Part shown: one piece after another, positions 25,638-35,600 of the stretch
How positions within the stretch are numbered: the stretch's first letter is position 1
Layout of the letters: each line of letters opens with the position of its first letter
DNA from: Oligoflexus sp.
Lineage (GTDB): Bacteria; Bdellovibrionota_B; Oligoflexia; Oligoflexales; Oligoflexaceae
Assembly (NCBI GenBank): GCA_014378195.1
Contig: JACMOC010000061.1
Location: forward strand, 1-64,000
DNA: 64,000 bases
Direction: 5' to 3'
The notes under the pieces: model-generated
What the model was told of the DNA's origin: nothing
The model's input: only the letters and a program-made list of their open reading frames with translations
The model's database searches: none
Position numbers and translations under genes: made by a program

Positions 25638-25730
25638 AAAATTCCTTTCGCAGAATAAACTGCCGCCAGTATACCATTCCCATGGCTGAATCAAAGTCCG
25701 AAGAAGGCGGGTCTTTTTGACTGATTTTAA

Positions 25731-25874
25731 ATGAAATCAGAAAAAACAAATTGCTGCGAAAAAAGCTGTGCGAAATGTTTGCGGGACAAGGGGGCGAGCC
25801 TCGATACTTTCGGTCCGGTCCTCAGTAAAATTCCGAGTGAAGTCGATCACCTGCATGACCTGTACCCGACGTAA
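25731..25874 (+). CDS. Possible 47-residue cysteine-rich protein
   Basis: A short frame in the gap between the cyclophilin and barrel genes: MKSEKTNCCEKSCAKCLRDK, then a 27-residue tail ending HLHDLYPT. The CC-x3-C-x2-C spacing looks like a metal-binding or oxidoreductase-like N-terminal domain. No clear ribosome site is visible before the ATG, and length alone gives little support. It could be a small cytoplasmic metal-binding protein or noise. Confidence 0.4.
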   Translation: MKSEKTNCCEKSCAKCLRDKGASLDTFGPVLSKIPSEVDHLHDLYPT

Positions 25875-25960
25875 GATTTGCCTGTGTTTGAAGCCTTACG
25901 AATGAGAGCAGCCTGACCGAAAAAGAGTTATGGCCCTAGTTTGGTGCCCGGGAGTGCCAC

Positions 25961-26821
25961 ATGCGTAATGTCCTGCTACTTTTGTTTCTAAGCTTGAGTG
26001 CCGCTCCTGCGTGGTCACAGACGAGACGCATAGTTACCTACATCGACGATGTTCAAGAAGAACGCAAAACAACGCGATGGACTTTGACTGAATGGCTTCG
26101 CATCAAAGAACGCATGAAAATGATGGATGTCTGGCTCGCGATGTTTTCAAAGCCGCAAGAAAAATTCGCCCCAGAACTCAGCTTTTCCTATGCGAAAAGC
26201 GTAGGGACCAATTCCTATGAACTCGGGACGCTGGCAGGATTTGAGACGGATAAAAAACGCACGATGGCGCCGGACCATGCGGAGGACGGACGTCTTCAGT
26301 TTTGGTTTACCAACCTTGTCTCAGGCACAACGGGACTGCGGACCCTTGCTATCGATCTAGGGATTGAAGGCCGTATTCATAATCGTTTCGTCGAGGGTCT
26401 TCCTCTCGTAAGCGATCCAGCAGCGGCAGCTTATAAAGTCGGCTCGGAAAAGGTTCAGCAGGGTGGCTTGAACTTACGCTTATTTGGTGCCAACACCCAG
26501 GACTCGTCGCTCGTCGTGAAATTTGGGAAATACGACCACGACACGGGTTTTGTGATGAATGCAAGACAGAGTGGTCAGTATTTCGGTGGTGAAATGAGCC
26601 TTTACTTTTTGAGCATCCTAGGGGCTGAAGCGAACTACTACCAATATATGGATGGTAAGGTGCGCGCGGGCGATAGCGTCGATTATCTGGGCTTTCTTGA
26701 GATATATAACATACGCGTCGGCTATGGGGAGTCTCTTCAGAACTGGCAATGGAAGGATTCGGTCAATCTCTACAAGACGCATGAGAACGATCGCTTTCTG
26801 ATGCTGAGACTTTACTTCTAA
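25961..26821 (+). CDS. Probable outer-membrane beta-barrel protein
   Basis: 286 residues with a signal peptide (cleavage near WSQ). The mature protein alternates polar and hydrophobic residues in short strands rich in Gly, Tyr and Phe (FAPELSFSYAKSV, GLRTLAIDLGIEGRI, SLVVKFGKYD, GAEANYYQYM) and ends in Phe (LMLRLYF), the classic C-terminal signal of barrels inserted by BAM. Residues 25-60 form a charged helical lead. No named family recognised. Transport or structural role unknown. Confidence 0.68.
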   Translation: MRNVLLLLFLSLSAAPAWSQTRRIVTYIDDVQEERKTTRWTLTEWLRIKERMKMMDVWLAMFSKPQEKFAPELSFSYAKSVGTNSYELGTLAGFETDKKRTMAPDHAEDGRLQFWFTNLVSGTTGLRTLAIDLGIEGRIHNRFVEGLPLVSDPAAAAYKVGSEKVQQGGLNLRLFGANTQDSSLVVKFGKYDHDTGFVMNARQSGQYFGGEMSLYFLSILGAEANYYQYMDGKVRAGDSVDYLGFLEIYNIRVGYGESLQNWQWKDSVNLYKTHENDRFLMLRLYF

Positions 26822-26891
26822 AAATCGCCTTTGACCTCGGTCATTAAACGGGCTAGTTTTAAACCAAACGCTTACCAGAGAGGTAGCCGCT

Positions 26892-27473
26892 ATGGTTCAG
26901 CTAAGCATTCCGTCCCTGCTGGTCGCTCTACCTAGTATGACTGATCCTCATTTTTCCCGATCGGTTATTTTACTCGTCCATCACGCGCGGGACGGCGCAG
27001 CGGGCTATGTTATCAATAGGCCGCTGCCGTCATCGCTCCGGGATTCGTCATTTCAGAACCGTTACCAGATTCCCACGCACATTCCCGTCTGGATGGGAGG
27101 CCCTCTTTCTACCAACAATGGTGTTGTCCTTCACAACGAAGGCCGTGATGTGAGCGCGACCTACTCATTTGGGTCCGTTCGGATCAGCGTCTCGGAGGAG
27201 GCCATTGATGGTCTCATCGATTCCGCTGAAGCCGGAGTACAGTCGGAACATATTCGTCGAGGTCATCAGCCCTACCGCTTTATCCTGGGCCAGGCGTCGT
27301 GGGCCTCCAAACAGCTCGAAGCGGAGCTGAAGGCCGGGATGTGGATACAGAAGCCTATGGACGAAAAACTGGTCTTTGCAACCCCTTGGCAAGAGATCTG
27401 GCCTGAGGCTTTTGCCGATTTGGGCATTCATCCGCTTGACATCAAACCCAGCGTGCAAAGTTATCTCAACTGA
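26892..27473 (+). CDS. YqgE/AlgH family protein (DUF179)
   Basis: 193 residues with the family opening LVALPSMTDPHFSRSVILLVHH, the GAAGYVINRPL block, VWMGGPL and a central FILGQASWASKQLEAELKAG, all typical for YqgE/AlgH. Cytoplasmic alpha/beta protein of uncertain role; AlgH was first linked to alginate regulation. An AGAGG sequence precedes the ATG. Single gene between the barrel gene and ndh. Confidence 0.92.
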   Translation: MVQLSIPSLLVALPSMTDPHFSRSVILLVHHARDGAAGYVINRPLPSSLRDSSFQNRYQIPTHIPVWMGGPLSTNNGVVLHNEGRDVSATYSFGSVRISVSEEAIDGLIDSAEAGVQSEHIRRGHQPYRFILGQASWASKQLEAELKAGMWIQKPMDEKLVFATPWQEIWPEAFADLGIHPLDIKPSVQSYLN

Positions 27474-27485
27474 TTGACGCGGCAC

Positions 27486-27557
27486 TCGTCTAGAGAATCG
27501 ACTTAAACTTGTTCCGATCCGAGTTTTCTTTGTGATATGACTGACTTCTCTAGACGA
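27486..27557 (+). promoter_or_regulatory. 12-bp inverted repeat around a candidate ndh promoter
   Basis: TCGTCTAGAGAA (27486-27497) and TTCTCTAGACGA (27546-27557) are exact reverse complements, 48 bases apart. Between them lie TTGTTC and TGATAT with an 18-base spacer, a possible sigma70-type promoter. An operator pair or a long-loop hairpin in the ndh leader are both possible. Confidence 0.5.
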
Positions 27558-27598
27558 CAGTCAAAAAAGGCTTGTCGAGAGCGAAAGAAAGCATATCA

Positions 27599-29017
27599 AT
27601 GGACGTGGGCGGCGTTGATGAACTTCGTGGCCCGGCGGTAAGCAAAGCAATACGAGGACTTATGAGAATTACGAACCCTCATCTCAAACCCGGTCAAAAG
27701 CAAGTCATCATCGTAGGAGGCGGATTCGGTGGCGTTCACGCTGCGAAAGAACTCGCCAATCGTGATGACCTCCAGGTAGTCCTCATCGATCAGCGCAATT
27801 ATCACCTCTTTCAGCCTCTGCTTTATCAGGTTGCCTCGGCTGCGCTCAACCCGTCGGACATCGCGGTGCCAATCCGCGGCATTTTCACGAAATTTCAGAA
27901 CATTAGTGTCCACCTCGGTCGCGTCGAGAAAGTAAATCTCAAAGAACGCACAATTACGGGCGGATCGGGTGAACAACTCTCCTACGATTACCTCATCTTG
28001 GCCTGCGGTGTGCGGCATAGCTATTTCGGTAAACCTGCTTGGGAAAACTTTGCTCCGGGACTTAAAACACTGGAACAAGCAACGGAAATTCGCCGCCGCA
28101 TCCTCTCTGCATTTGAACTTGCGGAAAACGAACCCGATCCTGCGAAACAAAAAGCCCTTCTGACGTTTGTGATCGTGGGCGCGGGACCGACGGGTGTCGA
28201 ACTCGCGGGCGCGATTGCTGAAATTGCGACTAAGGTTCTCGTCGATGATTTCCGCAATATCAAGCCCGAAACTGCAACCGTCCTCCTGCTTGAGATGGGA
28301 CCCAGGGCACTGACTATGTTTGCCGAAGACTTATCCAGACAGGCAGCGAAAGACCTCAAGGATCTAGGTGTCGAGCTACGTACCGGCGTGAAGGTTGATA
28401 GCATCGACGAAAAAGGGGTGGTATGTGGCGATACCCGAATCGAGTCACCTAACGTGTTCTGGGCTGCTGGGGTGGAAGCGGACGAAATCAGCAAAAGCCT
28501 TGGAGTGGAACTCGATCGCGCCGGCCGCATCGTTATTGGTCCCGATCTCTCGATTCCGGGGCATCCTGAAGTGTTTGTGTCCGGTGACCTAGCCCACCTT
28601 GAAATAGACGGTAAAGTGATGCCCGGCCTTGCCCAGTTTGCAATTCAGACGGGCAAATTTGCGGCCAAAAATATCAAATTCAGCATGAAAAGCCAGCCCC
28701 GCAAAACGTTCAAGTATAACGATAAAGGTCAGATGGCGACGATTGGGAAACGAAAAGCCGTCCTGCAGACCAAGTCGATTAAAATGCACGGATACTTCGC
28801 CTGGCTTGCATGGCTTTTGGTGCATCTTCTCTCGCTTGTCGGCTTCCGCAATAAAATGACTGTCCTTACCGAATGGTTCTGGAGCTATGTCTTTTCAAAA
28901 CGAGGCGCCCGTCTTATCACACAAAAAGAATGGCGCTTTGGCAAAGATTTGGGGCCTACACCGACTCCTCTTGCGGCACCGGCTCCCCTCAGTGTTCAAC
29001 CAGCAGCAAAAGCTTGA
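27599..29017 (+). CDS. ndh: Type II NADH:quinone oxidoreductase (NDH-2)
   Basis: About 472 residues. Two Rossmann motifs: IIVGGGFGGVHAAKEL (FAD) and VIVGAGPTGVELAGAIAE (NADH). Also QRNYHLFQPLLYQVASAALNPSDIA, the quinone-site AQFAIQTGKFAAKNI, and VFVSGDLAHLE, as expected in NDH-2. The C-terminal amphipathic stretch (HGYFAWLAWLLVHLLSLVG) anchors it to the inner membrane. It oxidises NADH and reduces quinone without pumping protons. Starts at 27572 (TTG), 27599 (ATG) or 27662 (ATG, GAGG upstream) are possible. I use 27599 because the preceding codons look coding and the last start is very short of leader. Confidence 0.93.
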   Translation: MDVGGVDELRGPAVSKAIRGLMRITNPHLKPGQKQVIIVGGGFGGVHAAKELANRDDLQVVLIDQRNYHLFQPLLYQVASAALNPSDIAVPIRGIFTKFQNISVHLGRVEKVNLKERTITGGSGEQLSYDYLILACGVRHSYFGKPAWENFAPGLKTLEQATEIRRRILSAFELAENEPDPAKQKALLTFVIVGAGPTGVELAGAIAEIATKVLVDDFRNIKPETATVLLLEMGPRALTMFAEDLSRQAAKDLKDLGVELRTGVKVDSIDEKGVVCGDTRIESPNVFWAAGVEADEISKSLGVELDRAGRIVIGPDLSIPGHPEVFVSGDLAHLEIDGKVMPGLAQFAIQTGKFAAKNIKFSMKSQPRKTFKYNDKGQMATIGKRKAVLQTKSIKMHGYFAWLAWLLVHLLSLVGFRNKMTVLTEWFWSYVFSKRGARLITQKEWRFGKDLGPTPTPLAAPAPLSVQPAAKA

Positions 29018-29033
29018 TTTTCAGCGTTCCCTT

Positions 29034-29062
29034 GGCTTCCCGGATTCCGGGGAGCCTTTTTT
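29034..29062 (+). terminator. Intrinsic terminator of ndh
   Basis: GGCTTCCCGG pairs with CCGGGGAGCC (one G-T pair) around an ATT loop and is followed by six T residues, 16 bases after the ndh stop. Confidence 0.93.
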
Positions 29063-29069
29063 ACGAGCT

Positions 29070-29531
29070 CTAAATGAGTGAAATAAGCCATTGAATCAAG
29101 GCAATAGTAGCGTAAACTGTGGCGCCTAAAATAGCGATCAATACGACCATCGCACCCATAATAAACCAACGATCGGCAGACTTGGCCTGAGGGTTCGCAA
29201 GGTTTTTCTCGAGGAGTATGCGGTTTTTCTCGTTGGATTTCCAAACCGCATCAAAGAGGTCGCCAGCTACCGGCACAATGCCAATGACCGAATCCACAAG
29301 GATGTTGAAAATCATTCGAACCAATGTCCAACGTGAGATATTCATCTTCATGGCTGCAAATACAATGTAGGTCGAGATGAGGCTTGTGAAAGCATCCCCT
29401 ATGCCGGGTATGAGCCCTATAATGGGATCAAGGCCGATGCGGAATCGGGTGCCGGGTATGAGGAAAGCGTCGTCGAGGAGGTAGCTCAGACGGCGAATGA
29501 AAGCAAGTTGGCGGTTATCAGATGAGTTCAT
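29070..29531 (-). CDS. DUF4112 membrane protein
   Basis: 153 residues. The family pattern is plain: LSYLLDDAFLIPGTRFRIGLDPIIGLIPGIGDAFTSLIS, then a second helical segment VRMIFNILVDSVIGIVPVAGDLFDAVWKSN repeating the G-x-x-P-x-x-G-D theme. A final membrane segment is at the C-terminus (GAMVVLIAILGATVYATIALI). Inner-membrane protein of unknown role, found widely as a single gene. It converges with ndh and shares the terminator region. Confidence 0.9.
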   Translation of the reverse strand: MNSSDNRQLAFIRRLSYLLDDAFLIPGTRFRIGLDPIIGLIPGIGDAFTSLISTYIVFAAMKMNISRWTLVRMIFNILVDSVIGIVPVAGDLFDAVWKSNEKNRILLEKNLANPQAKSADRWFIMGAMVVLIAILGATVYATIALIQWLISLI

Positions 29532-29624
29532 AATGATCCCAGGCTATTTTCCCGTACGAGAGTGCGCAAGGCCTATGATAACTTTGAATCGATTCTCCTT
29601 TCATCACATTCTTAGGGAAAAGCC

Positions 29625-31505
29625 GTGAAATCTCATTCCATTGAAGCTGCAACTGACGAGATCTTCAAGCATTTCGATGAAAGTGGAATCAAAGCGATAA
29701 AACTTGCGACTCCTCTTGGGCTCGGCAAACCCAATCAGTTGCTCAATGCTCTCTATAATCGCGTGAAAAAAGACCCGACTTACAGCCTTGATATTTATAC
29801 AGCTCTATCCCTCGACCTGCCTGAGCCGAAGAGCGCGCTAGAAGGCCGTTTTTTAGGGCCTTTCATCAAGCGTCAGTGGGGCGAGGATTATCCGCGTCTT
29901 GACTACCTGAAAGACTTAAAGACGAGCGGGCTGCCGGCTCACATCAATCTTCACGAATTTTATGTGAATGCCGGAGCGTTCAAAAACACGCCTTACATGC
30001 AGCAGAAATACCTCAGTATAAACTACACACATGTCGCTCAAAGCCTAGCGGATGTGAAGGTGCAGATGATTGTCCAGCTGGTTGCCAAACGCGGTGAGTC
30101 TTACAGCTTGAGTGGCAACACCGATCTGACGCTTGATATACGCGACCTCTTGGCAAAGGAGGGCGAAAGGCTGTTTATGGTTGGCGTCGTGCATCCGGAT
30201 TTGCCTTTCCTCGGTGGCGAGGCCGTCGTCGATGCGGCCTTTTTTGATTTGATCGTCGAAAGCCCTGAGGTCACACACAAGCTCTTTGCAGTCCCGCGTG
30301 AGCCCCTCACAGAGGTTGATACCGTGATAGGGTTGCACGCGAGTCAAATCATCGAGGACGGGGGAACCCTCCAGATCGGAATCGGATCGTTATCCGACAG
30401 CCTTGTGCAGGCGCTGCTTTTGCGTCAGTCAGATAATGAGCGTTACCGGAAATTAGCGGCAACGTTCGTGGCCCCTCATTTTCCTGAGCACAATCGCCTT
30501 GAGCTCAATCGATTCGAATCGGGTCTCTATGGGACGAGCGAAATGGTGATGGATGGTTTCATGCACCTTCGTGAAGCGGGCATTTTGAAAAGGACGGTCC
30601 AGGATAAGGGTCAGGCTATCTATCTTCATGCGGGTTTTGCCCTCGGATCACAGGTTTTTTATGACTGGATGAACACGCTCAGCGCCGTTGACTTCCAAGG
30701 GTTCGCAATGAGCCGTATCTCCAAAATAAATGATCTCTATGATAGTGACGAGAATTCCCTTCGCCGGCAGCGGGTGAAAGCTCGATTTTTTAATACGTGC
30801 ATGCAAGTGACTCTTCTCGGGGCCGCCGCATCCGAGACTCTGGAGGATGCCACTGTTATCAGCGGTGTGGGAGGGCAATACAATTTTGTGGCGATGGCTC
30901 ACGAACTCGATAAGGCTCATTCCATACTCATGCTGCGAAGCACGAGCTATCGGGACGGAAGGGTGCAGTCAAACATAGTCTGGAACCACGGCAACCTCAC
31001 AATTCCAAGGCACCTGCGAGATGTTGTGATCACAGAGTACGGGATCGCGTTTCTGCGCGGCAAATCCGATGAGGATGTAATCAAAGCGCTTTTGAATATT
31101 ACTGATAGCGCTTTTCAAGCGGAACTTTTAAAAAAAGCCAAGGCTCAGAATAAAGTGTCACAGTCTTATGAAATTCCTGCCTTCGCCGCTCAGAATGCGA
31201 GTGCTAGTATTAAGTCGCGATTAAGATCGAACGAAGGATTTTTTAAAGTGTTTCCTTTTGGAAGCGACTTCAATCCCGAGGAATTGAGGATCCTAAGAAG
31301 TCTCGTGAGTTTGAAGTCACAAGGTTCGATTGAAAGATGTCGTTCGATTTTGAAAGGGCTTTTTACCGATCACAAGCCCTTTGCGTCCGAACTCACGCGT
31401 ATGGGATTCGGATTTGGGCCGCGTGTGGGATTTAAGGATCGTCTCATACGTTATGCGTTTTTGGGGAGTCTTGGATCTAAGGAGAGGACTGAAGATTGCG
31501 TCTAA
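29625..31505 (+). CDS. Acetyl-CoA hydrolase/CoA-transferase family protein
   Basis: 626 residues from a GTG with AGGGA upstream. Landmarks: IKLATPLGLGKPNQLLNALYNRV at the N-terminus, AQSLADVKVQMIVQL, HASQIIEDGGTLQIGIGSLSDSLVQALLLR, GLYGTSEMVMDGFMHLREAG, and a C-terminal lobe with ATVISGVGGQYNFVAMA and HLRDVVITEYGIAFLRGKSDEDVIKALL. The last is the classic acetyl-CoA hydrolase block. It probably moves CoA between short acyl groups and carboxylates; the substrate pair is unknown. It is about 100 residues longer than the common 500-residue forms. Confidence 0.88.
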   Translation: MKSHSIEAATDEIFKHFDESGIKAIKLATPLGLGKPNQLLNALYNRVKKDPTYSLDIYTALSLDLPEPKSALEGRFLGPFIKRQWGEDYPRLDYLKDLKTSGLPAHINLHEFYVNAGAFKNTPYMQQKYLSINYTHVAQSLADVKVQMIVQLVAKRGESYSLSGNTDLTLDIRDLLAKEGERLFMVGVVHPDLPFLGGEAVVDAAFFDLIVESPEVTHKLFAVPREPLTEVDTVIGLHASQIIEDGGTLQIGIGSLSDSLVQALLLRQSDNERYRKLAATFVAPHFPEHNRLELNRFESGLYGTSEMVMDGFMHLREAGILKRTVQDKGQAIYLHAGFALGSQVFYDWMNTLSAVDFQGFAMSRISKINDLYDSDENSLRRQRVKARFFNTCMQVTLLGAAASETLEDATVISGVGGQYNFVAMAHELDKAHSILMLRSTSYRDGRVQSNIVWNHGNLTIPRHLRDVVITEYGIAFLRGKSDEDVIKALLNITDSAFQAELLKKAKAQNKVSQSYEIPAFAAQNASASIKSRLRSNEGFFKVFPFGSDFNPEELRILRSLVSLKSQGSIERCRSILKGLFTDHKPFASELTRMGFGFGPRVGFKDRLIRYAFLGSLGSKERTEDCV

Positions 31506-31560
31506 CGTGAAGAATACATCGACCCCGAATGAGTTGGTACAGCCATTTATTTTCATGAGT

Positions 31561-31698
31561 CTATAGACCCGCTTTCTTTTGATGCTTCGGTATGATCGAC
31601 GTTTTAATCTGTTTTTGGACGGTGAATACCGAGCTTGCGATAGGAGCAATCAAGGAACAACCGAATAGAAGAAGGTTCAATTGTTTTCCCTTGTCCAT
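31561..31698 (-). CDS. Possible 45-residue small membrane protein
   Basis: Short frame in the gap between the CoA-transferase gene and the broken response regulator: MDKGKQLNLLLFGCSLIAPI, then a basic tail of 25 residues ending KKAGL. The hydrophobic core followed by a lysine-rich tail looks like a single-helix small protein, and LFGC could be a poor lipobox. The ribosome site is weak. The rest of the 31506-31921 gap shows nothing I can name. Confidence 0.33.
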   Translation of the reverse strand: MDKGKQLNLLLFGCSLIAPIASSVFTVQKQIKTSIIPKHQKKAGL

Positions 31699-31921
31699 AC
31701 TCGCTTGGACTGGATCGATGGAAACGACGCTTCCGATTACTCCGTTTCAAGGTTTGAAAATTTAACATACGACACCTTGTCAACGATCACGAGATCTTTC
31801 AAAACCGCTGACTTAATCGCCATTCATGAATCCATCTTATGATTTGGCCTGCTCAATAATATCAGAAAAATAGTTCCTATGTTAGACTTGATGTGCCCAC
31901 CCACGTTATCTTTGAGGTGCG

Positions 31922-32590
31922 ATTCTCAGTGAAAATATTAACACTGCAAATCAAGGCGTCGTATGGGTTCTGGAAGATGATGATCAGATGCGCCGTATCT
32001 TAAAATCTCTTCTGCAGTCCTATCGCTGTCAATATTTTAAAACTTTGGAAAATTTTAACAGCAAGTGGAAAAAGGCTTTGAAAAAACCAGTGCTACTTTT
32101 GGCCGATTTATCTCTTCCCGATGGAAGTTTCATGAGCTGGATGGAAATCAACGGTACTTTCAAGGACGTGACTACGAAATGCATAGTCATATCAGGGCAG
32201 CAGGATATTGGGGATATGAGAGGTTGCCTCGACCTCGGTGTACTGGATTATATCGTTAAGCCGTTCGTTCCCGCAGAAGTACAAATCAAGGTCGAACGTG
32301 TTTTTCAAGAGTTGAGATTGCCTTGGGCATTGAACCCGACAGCTCATTCAGTATCCTTAGATCTCAACGGAACGACACTGACGTCAAAACAATTTCAAAT
32401 TTTCTCTCTGCTTCATTCAGCTTATCCTCAAGGTGTTACGCGGATTGAAATTCAAACCTTAGTTTCGCAGAATACTAAGGTGAATGAGAAAAATCTCACG
32501 GTTCACCTTTCCCTGCTTTGAACGAAATTGAGAGAAATTGGCTTAAAGATCCTGCATCAGAACGCGGTTTACAATCTAGAAGTCCTATGA
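31922..32590 (+). pseudogene. OmpR-type response regulator interrupted by an in-frame TGA and lacking a normal start
   Basis: The conserved frame is open from 31916 to 32590 except for TGA at 32519-32521. It encodes a receiver domain: GVVWVLEDDDQMRRILKSLL (strand 1 and the acidic pocket), LLLADLSLPDGS (phospho-acceptor Asp), IVISGQ and YIVKPF (Lys). A winged-helix C-terminal domain follows (TLTSKQFQIFSLLHS, then TRIEIQTLV, then NEKNLTVHLSLL). After the TGA the same frame goes on TKLREIGLKILHQNAVYNLE, precisely the end of such a domain, where Arg (CGA) would be normal. Upstream, the first ATG (31988) would delete strand 1. The only earlier candidate starts are ATT codons, one at 31922 with GAGG four bases before it. 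Pseudogene is likeliest; readthrough or a sequence error is possible. Confidence 0.75.
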
Positions 32591-32603
32591 GAATTTCTTC
32601 CTT

Positions 32604-35600
32604 TCATTTGTAGCCGAGGAATACTTGGATACTGCCCAACCCCGTAGGAGTTCCCCCACCCCCGTATATGAGGTGCCTGCCGTTTGCTGTGAAGAGCAGG
32701 CTGTCTCGGGAAGGTGTGTCGATCTTTGCAGATGCACCACTCACTCCGGAGCTCGCATCACCGGCAACTCCTGAACCAAACATTCGATAACTATTATTAA
32801 CAGTGAGTGCGCTGCAGAATCCGACCGTATTATCCACGCAAAGCACCCGAATGCGTCTATTGGTAGATTCAGCTAGATAGACATTGCCTTTATCATCACT
32901 CTGAACGGCGTTCATCGCCGATATTGCGCTTGTCCCTGCACTCGTATCACTGATGGCATCTCCCGTTGTTCCCGTTCCGAGGGCCCGATAGATTTTGCCA
33001 GTTGGCAAAACCTTTGATGCGCAAAACCCGCCGTTGCCATTGCTACAGTAAACCCGAACAAAGAAATTGCTGCTGTCACCCAGGATCAGGTTGTTCCAGG
33101 GGTCAACGTCAATGGATGTCAATGTCCCTACAGCCGAGCTAGCCCCAGTTGCCGCATCCAAAGCATTACCCGTAATGCCCGTTCCCAAGATTCGATAGAG
33201 GTTGCCGATCGTTTTACTCACACACAGACCGCTTAAATTTCGGCAGTACAGTCGAACGCGAAAATATTGAGCATCGGCGATCCAAATGTTGCCTTGGACA
33301 TCCAAAGAAATATCAGCTGGCTGGCCCAGTCCGGCCGATACTCCAGGCGTGTTGTCAGCCGTATCGATTGCGGTGGTATTGCCAATGTAGCGATACATGT
33401 AGCCCGAAGCTTTGCCTGAACAGGCTCCCGTGATCGTGCCACACACTAACCTGATCGTTCGGTTTGTGTTGTCAGCGAGGTAGAGATTGCCATCACTGTC
33501 AACTTCGACTCCCGTTATTGTTCCAATGGAGTTCGCAAGAGCAAGGACGTTGTCGACGGCATTTCCAGTGACCGCGTTTCCGGCGATGACATAGGAATGA
33601 CCCAAGGTTTTGTTGAAACAAAAGCCGGCATTACTCACGTCGTAGCAAATCACCCGGGCCACAAAATTAGTGGCATCTGCAAAGTAGATGTTTCCGAAAG
33701 GGTCTTCCGCCAGCCCCTGAGGAAGCCCAACAGGAGTTAGGAAAGCGTTCAAGTTCCACCCGAGTGATGCCGCACCGACACCTGCCAGTTGATAGTGATA
33801 GTCTGGGAGTTTGCCATCGCAGACTTTGCCTGGAGCTGAAGATGAGCAATGAAGTCGAATTCTACGGTTCGTCGCATCAGAAAAGATCATGTTTCCCACG
33901 GAGTCGATCGCCAGACCTCGGGGAGAACCGATGGCGACCGAGACTGCAAGTGTGTTGCTAGCTCCATCCGTGCTGGCACCTGTTCCGGATATTCTGTATG
34001 AATTTCCTGAAGTTCTACCGTTACAATAATAGTCCTGAGACGCATTAAAGCAGAGGGCTCTTATGCGGTTTCCGGTCGCAGAGTTATCTGTAAAGTAGAC
34101 GTTGCCTGCTGGTGATACGGCCATGCCGTTTACAGCGGAGACTGCCGCCGTCGTTGCTGTAATGTTGTCGAGGCCATCGCCGAGCGTTCCTGTGCCTGAG
34201 ACACGATAGGTATTGTTAACTGTTTTACCTGAGCAGAAATGATTAGTGCCGGATGTCGTCTGGCAAAGCACTCGAATCCTGCCGTAGGTGAGATCCGAGA
34301 AGTAGAGGTTACCTAAGCTGTCTATCGCCTGGGCTCCAATGTTCCCGAGATTTGCCGCAAGGGCCGGGATGTTGTCGGAGGCGTCCCCGGCGATGCCGGT
34401 TCCAATCAGATTGTAAATATTACCCACAACTTTGCCAGCGCATGGATTCAGCACATTGTTCGCGCAAATTACCCGGATTTTGCGGAAGGTATTATCAGCA
34501 ACGTAGACGTTGCCTTGGCTGTCGACTGAGACGCCGTATGGAGTTCCTATGCCAGTCGTTTTAGCCACAGAATCGTCAAGCCCATCGACGCTCGATCCAG
34601 TGCCGGCAAGGTGGAACGCATATCCGATCGCTTTACTGTTACAGAAACCAGGAGCCCCGGGGTTATAGCAGTAAGCCCGCACCCGAAAATTTGTGGAGTC
34701 GGCTAAAAACATATTTCCATAGGTATCAAAAGTTATTCCATAAGGTTCGCCCGTTGCCGTCGCCGAGCCAAGGCCGGCGTCACTTCCATCATCGGAACCA
34801 TCTGTTCCTGCAAAACTATAGATTTTATCGAGCAAACGATTTTTGCAGTAATAGGCTTGGATCGACTCTTTGCAAATGACATTGAGACGGCCGGGAGCGC
34901 CTCCAAATATCAAATTGCCAAACGGGTCGACAGCTATAGCCCAAACGCTGCTCAGAAAGGTCTGGTTCAAGGGATCCTGCCCGAGGTACCTGCCGCTTGA
35001 CGTAAGCTTGTGATGAGTTCCAGGAGCGAGCTTAAGCCTCAATTCACGTTTATTGCCGTCGAGGGTCCCATCGGCCTTCCATTGCTTGGCTGTTACATAT
35101 AGGTTATCGCTCGTTCCATTGTCGACATAACTGATTGATTCCTTGCCAACAGTCGTCGCAACTGGACTGGCATAAATCTGCTCGTTGGGTGAATCTGATT
35201 TAAAGACGGCATAGGTGATGGAGCCGGATTGACTGGGATCAAAAGCTTGCCACTCGGCTGCAACTGTTCGATTGGGGCTAGCAAGGGACATCCGCGTCAA
35301 GCCTTGAAAGCGCTCGTCCGTTTTGGTTTGTACGGACGCCCTTGCTCCACTGCTATTTCGATTTCCTGCGCGGTCGTAGGCAATTACTTCATAATAATAC
35401 CAAGTGAATGCATCCAATCCACTGTCGACACAATCGGTTTGAGTTGTGATGCAGGCCACAAAGTTATCGTTGCCAAGTGGGAAGCCGAGGGATGGCGGAG
35501 CACCCGGAGCAGGGATAGCCGAGACGGGTGCCCAGGCCTTTCTTACGACGAGATACTGCGTGGCATCGGCAATGGGCGGCCATGAAAGGGCTATAGATTG

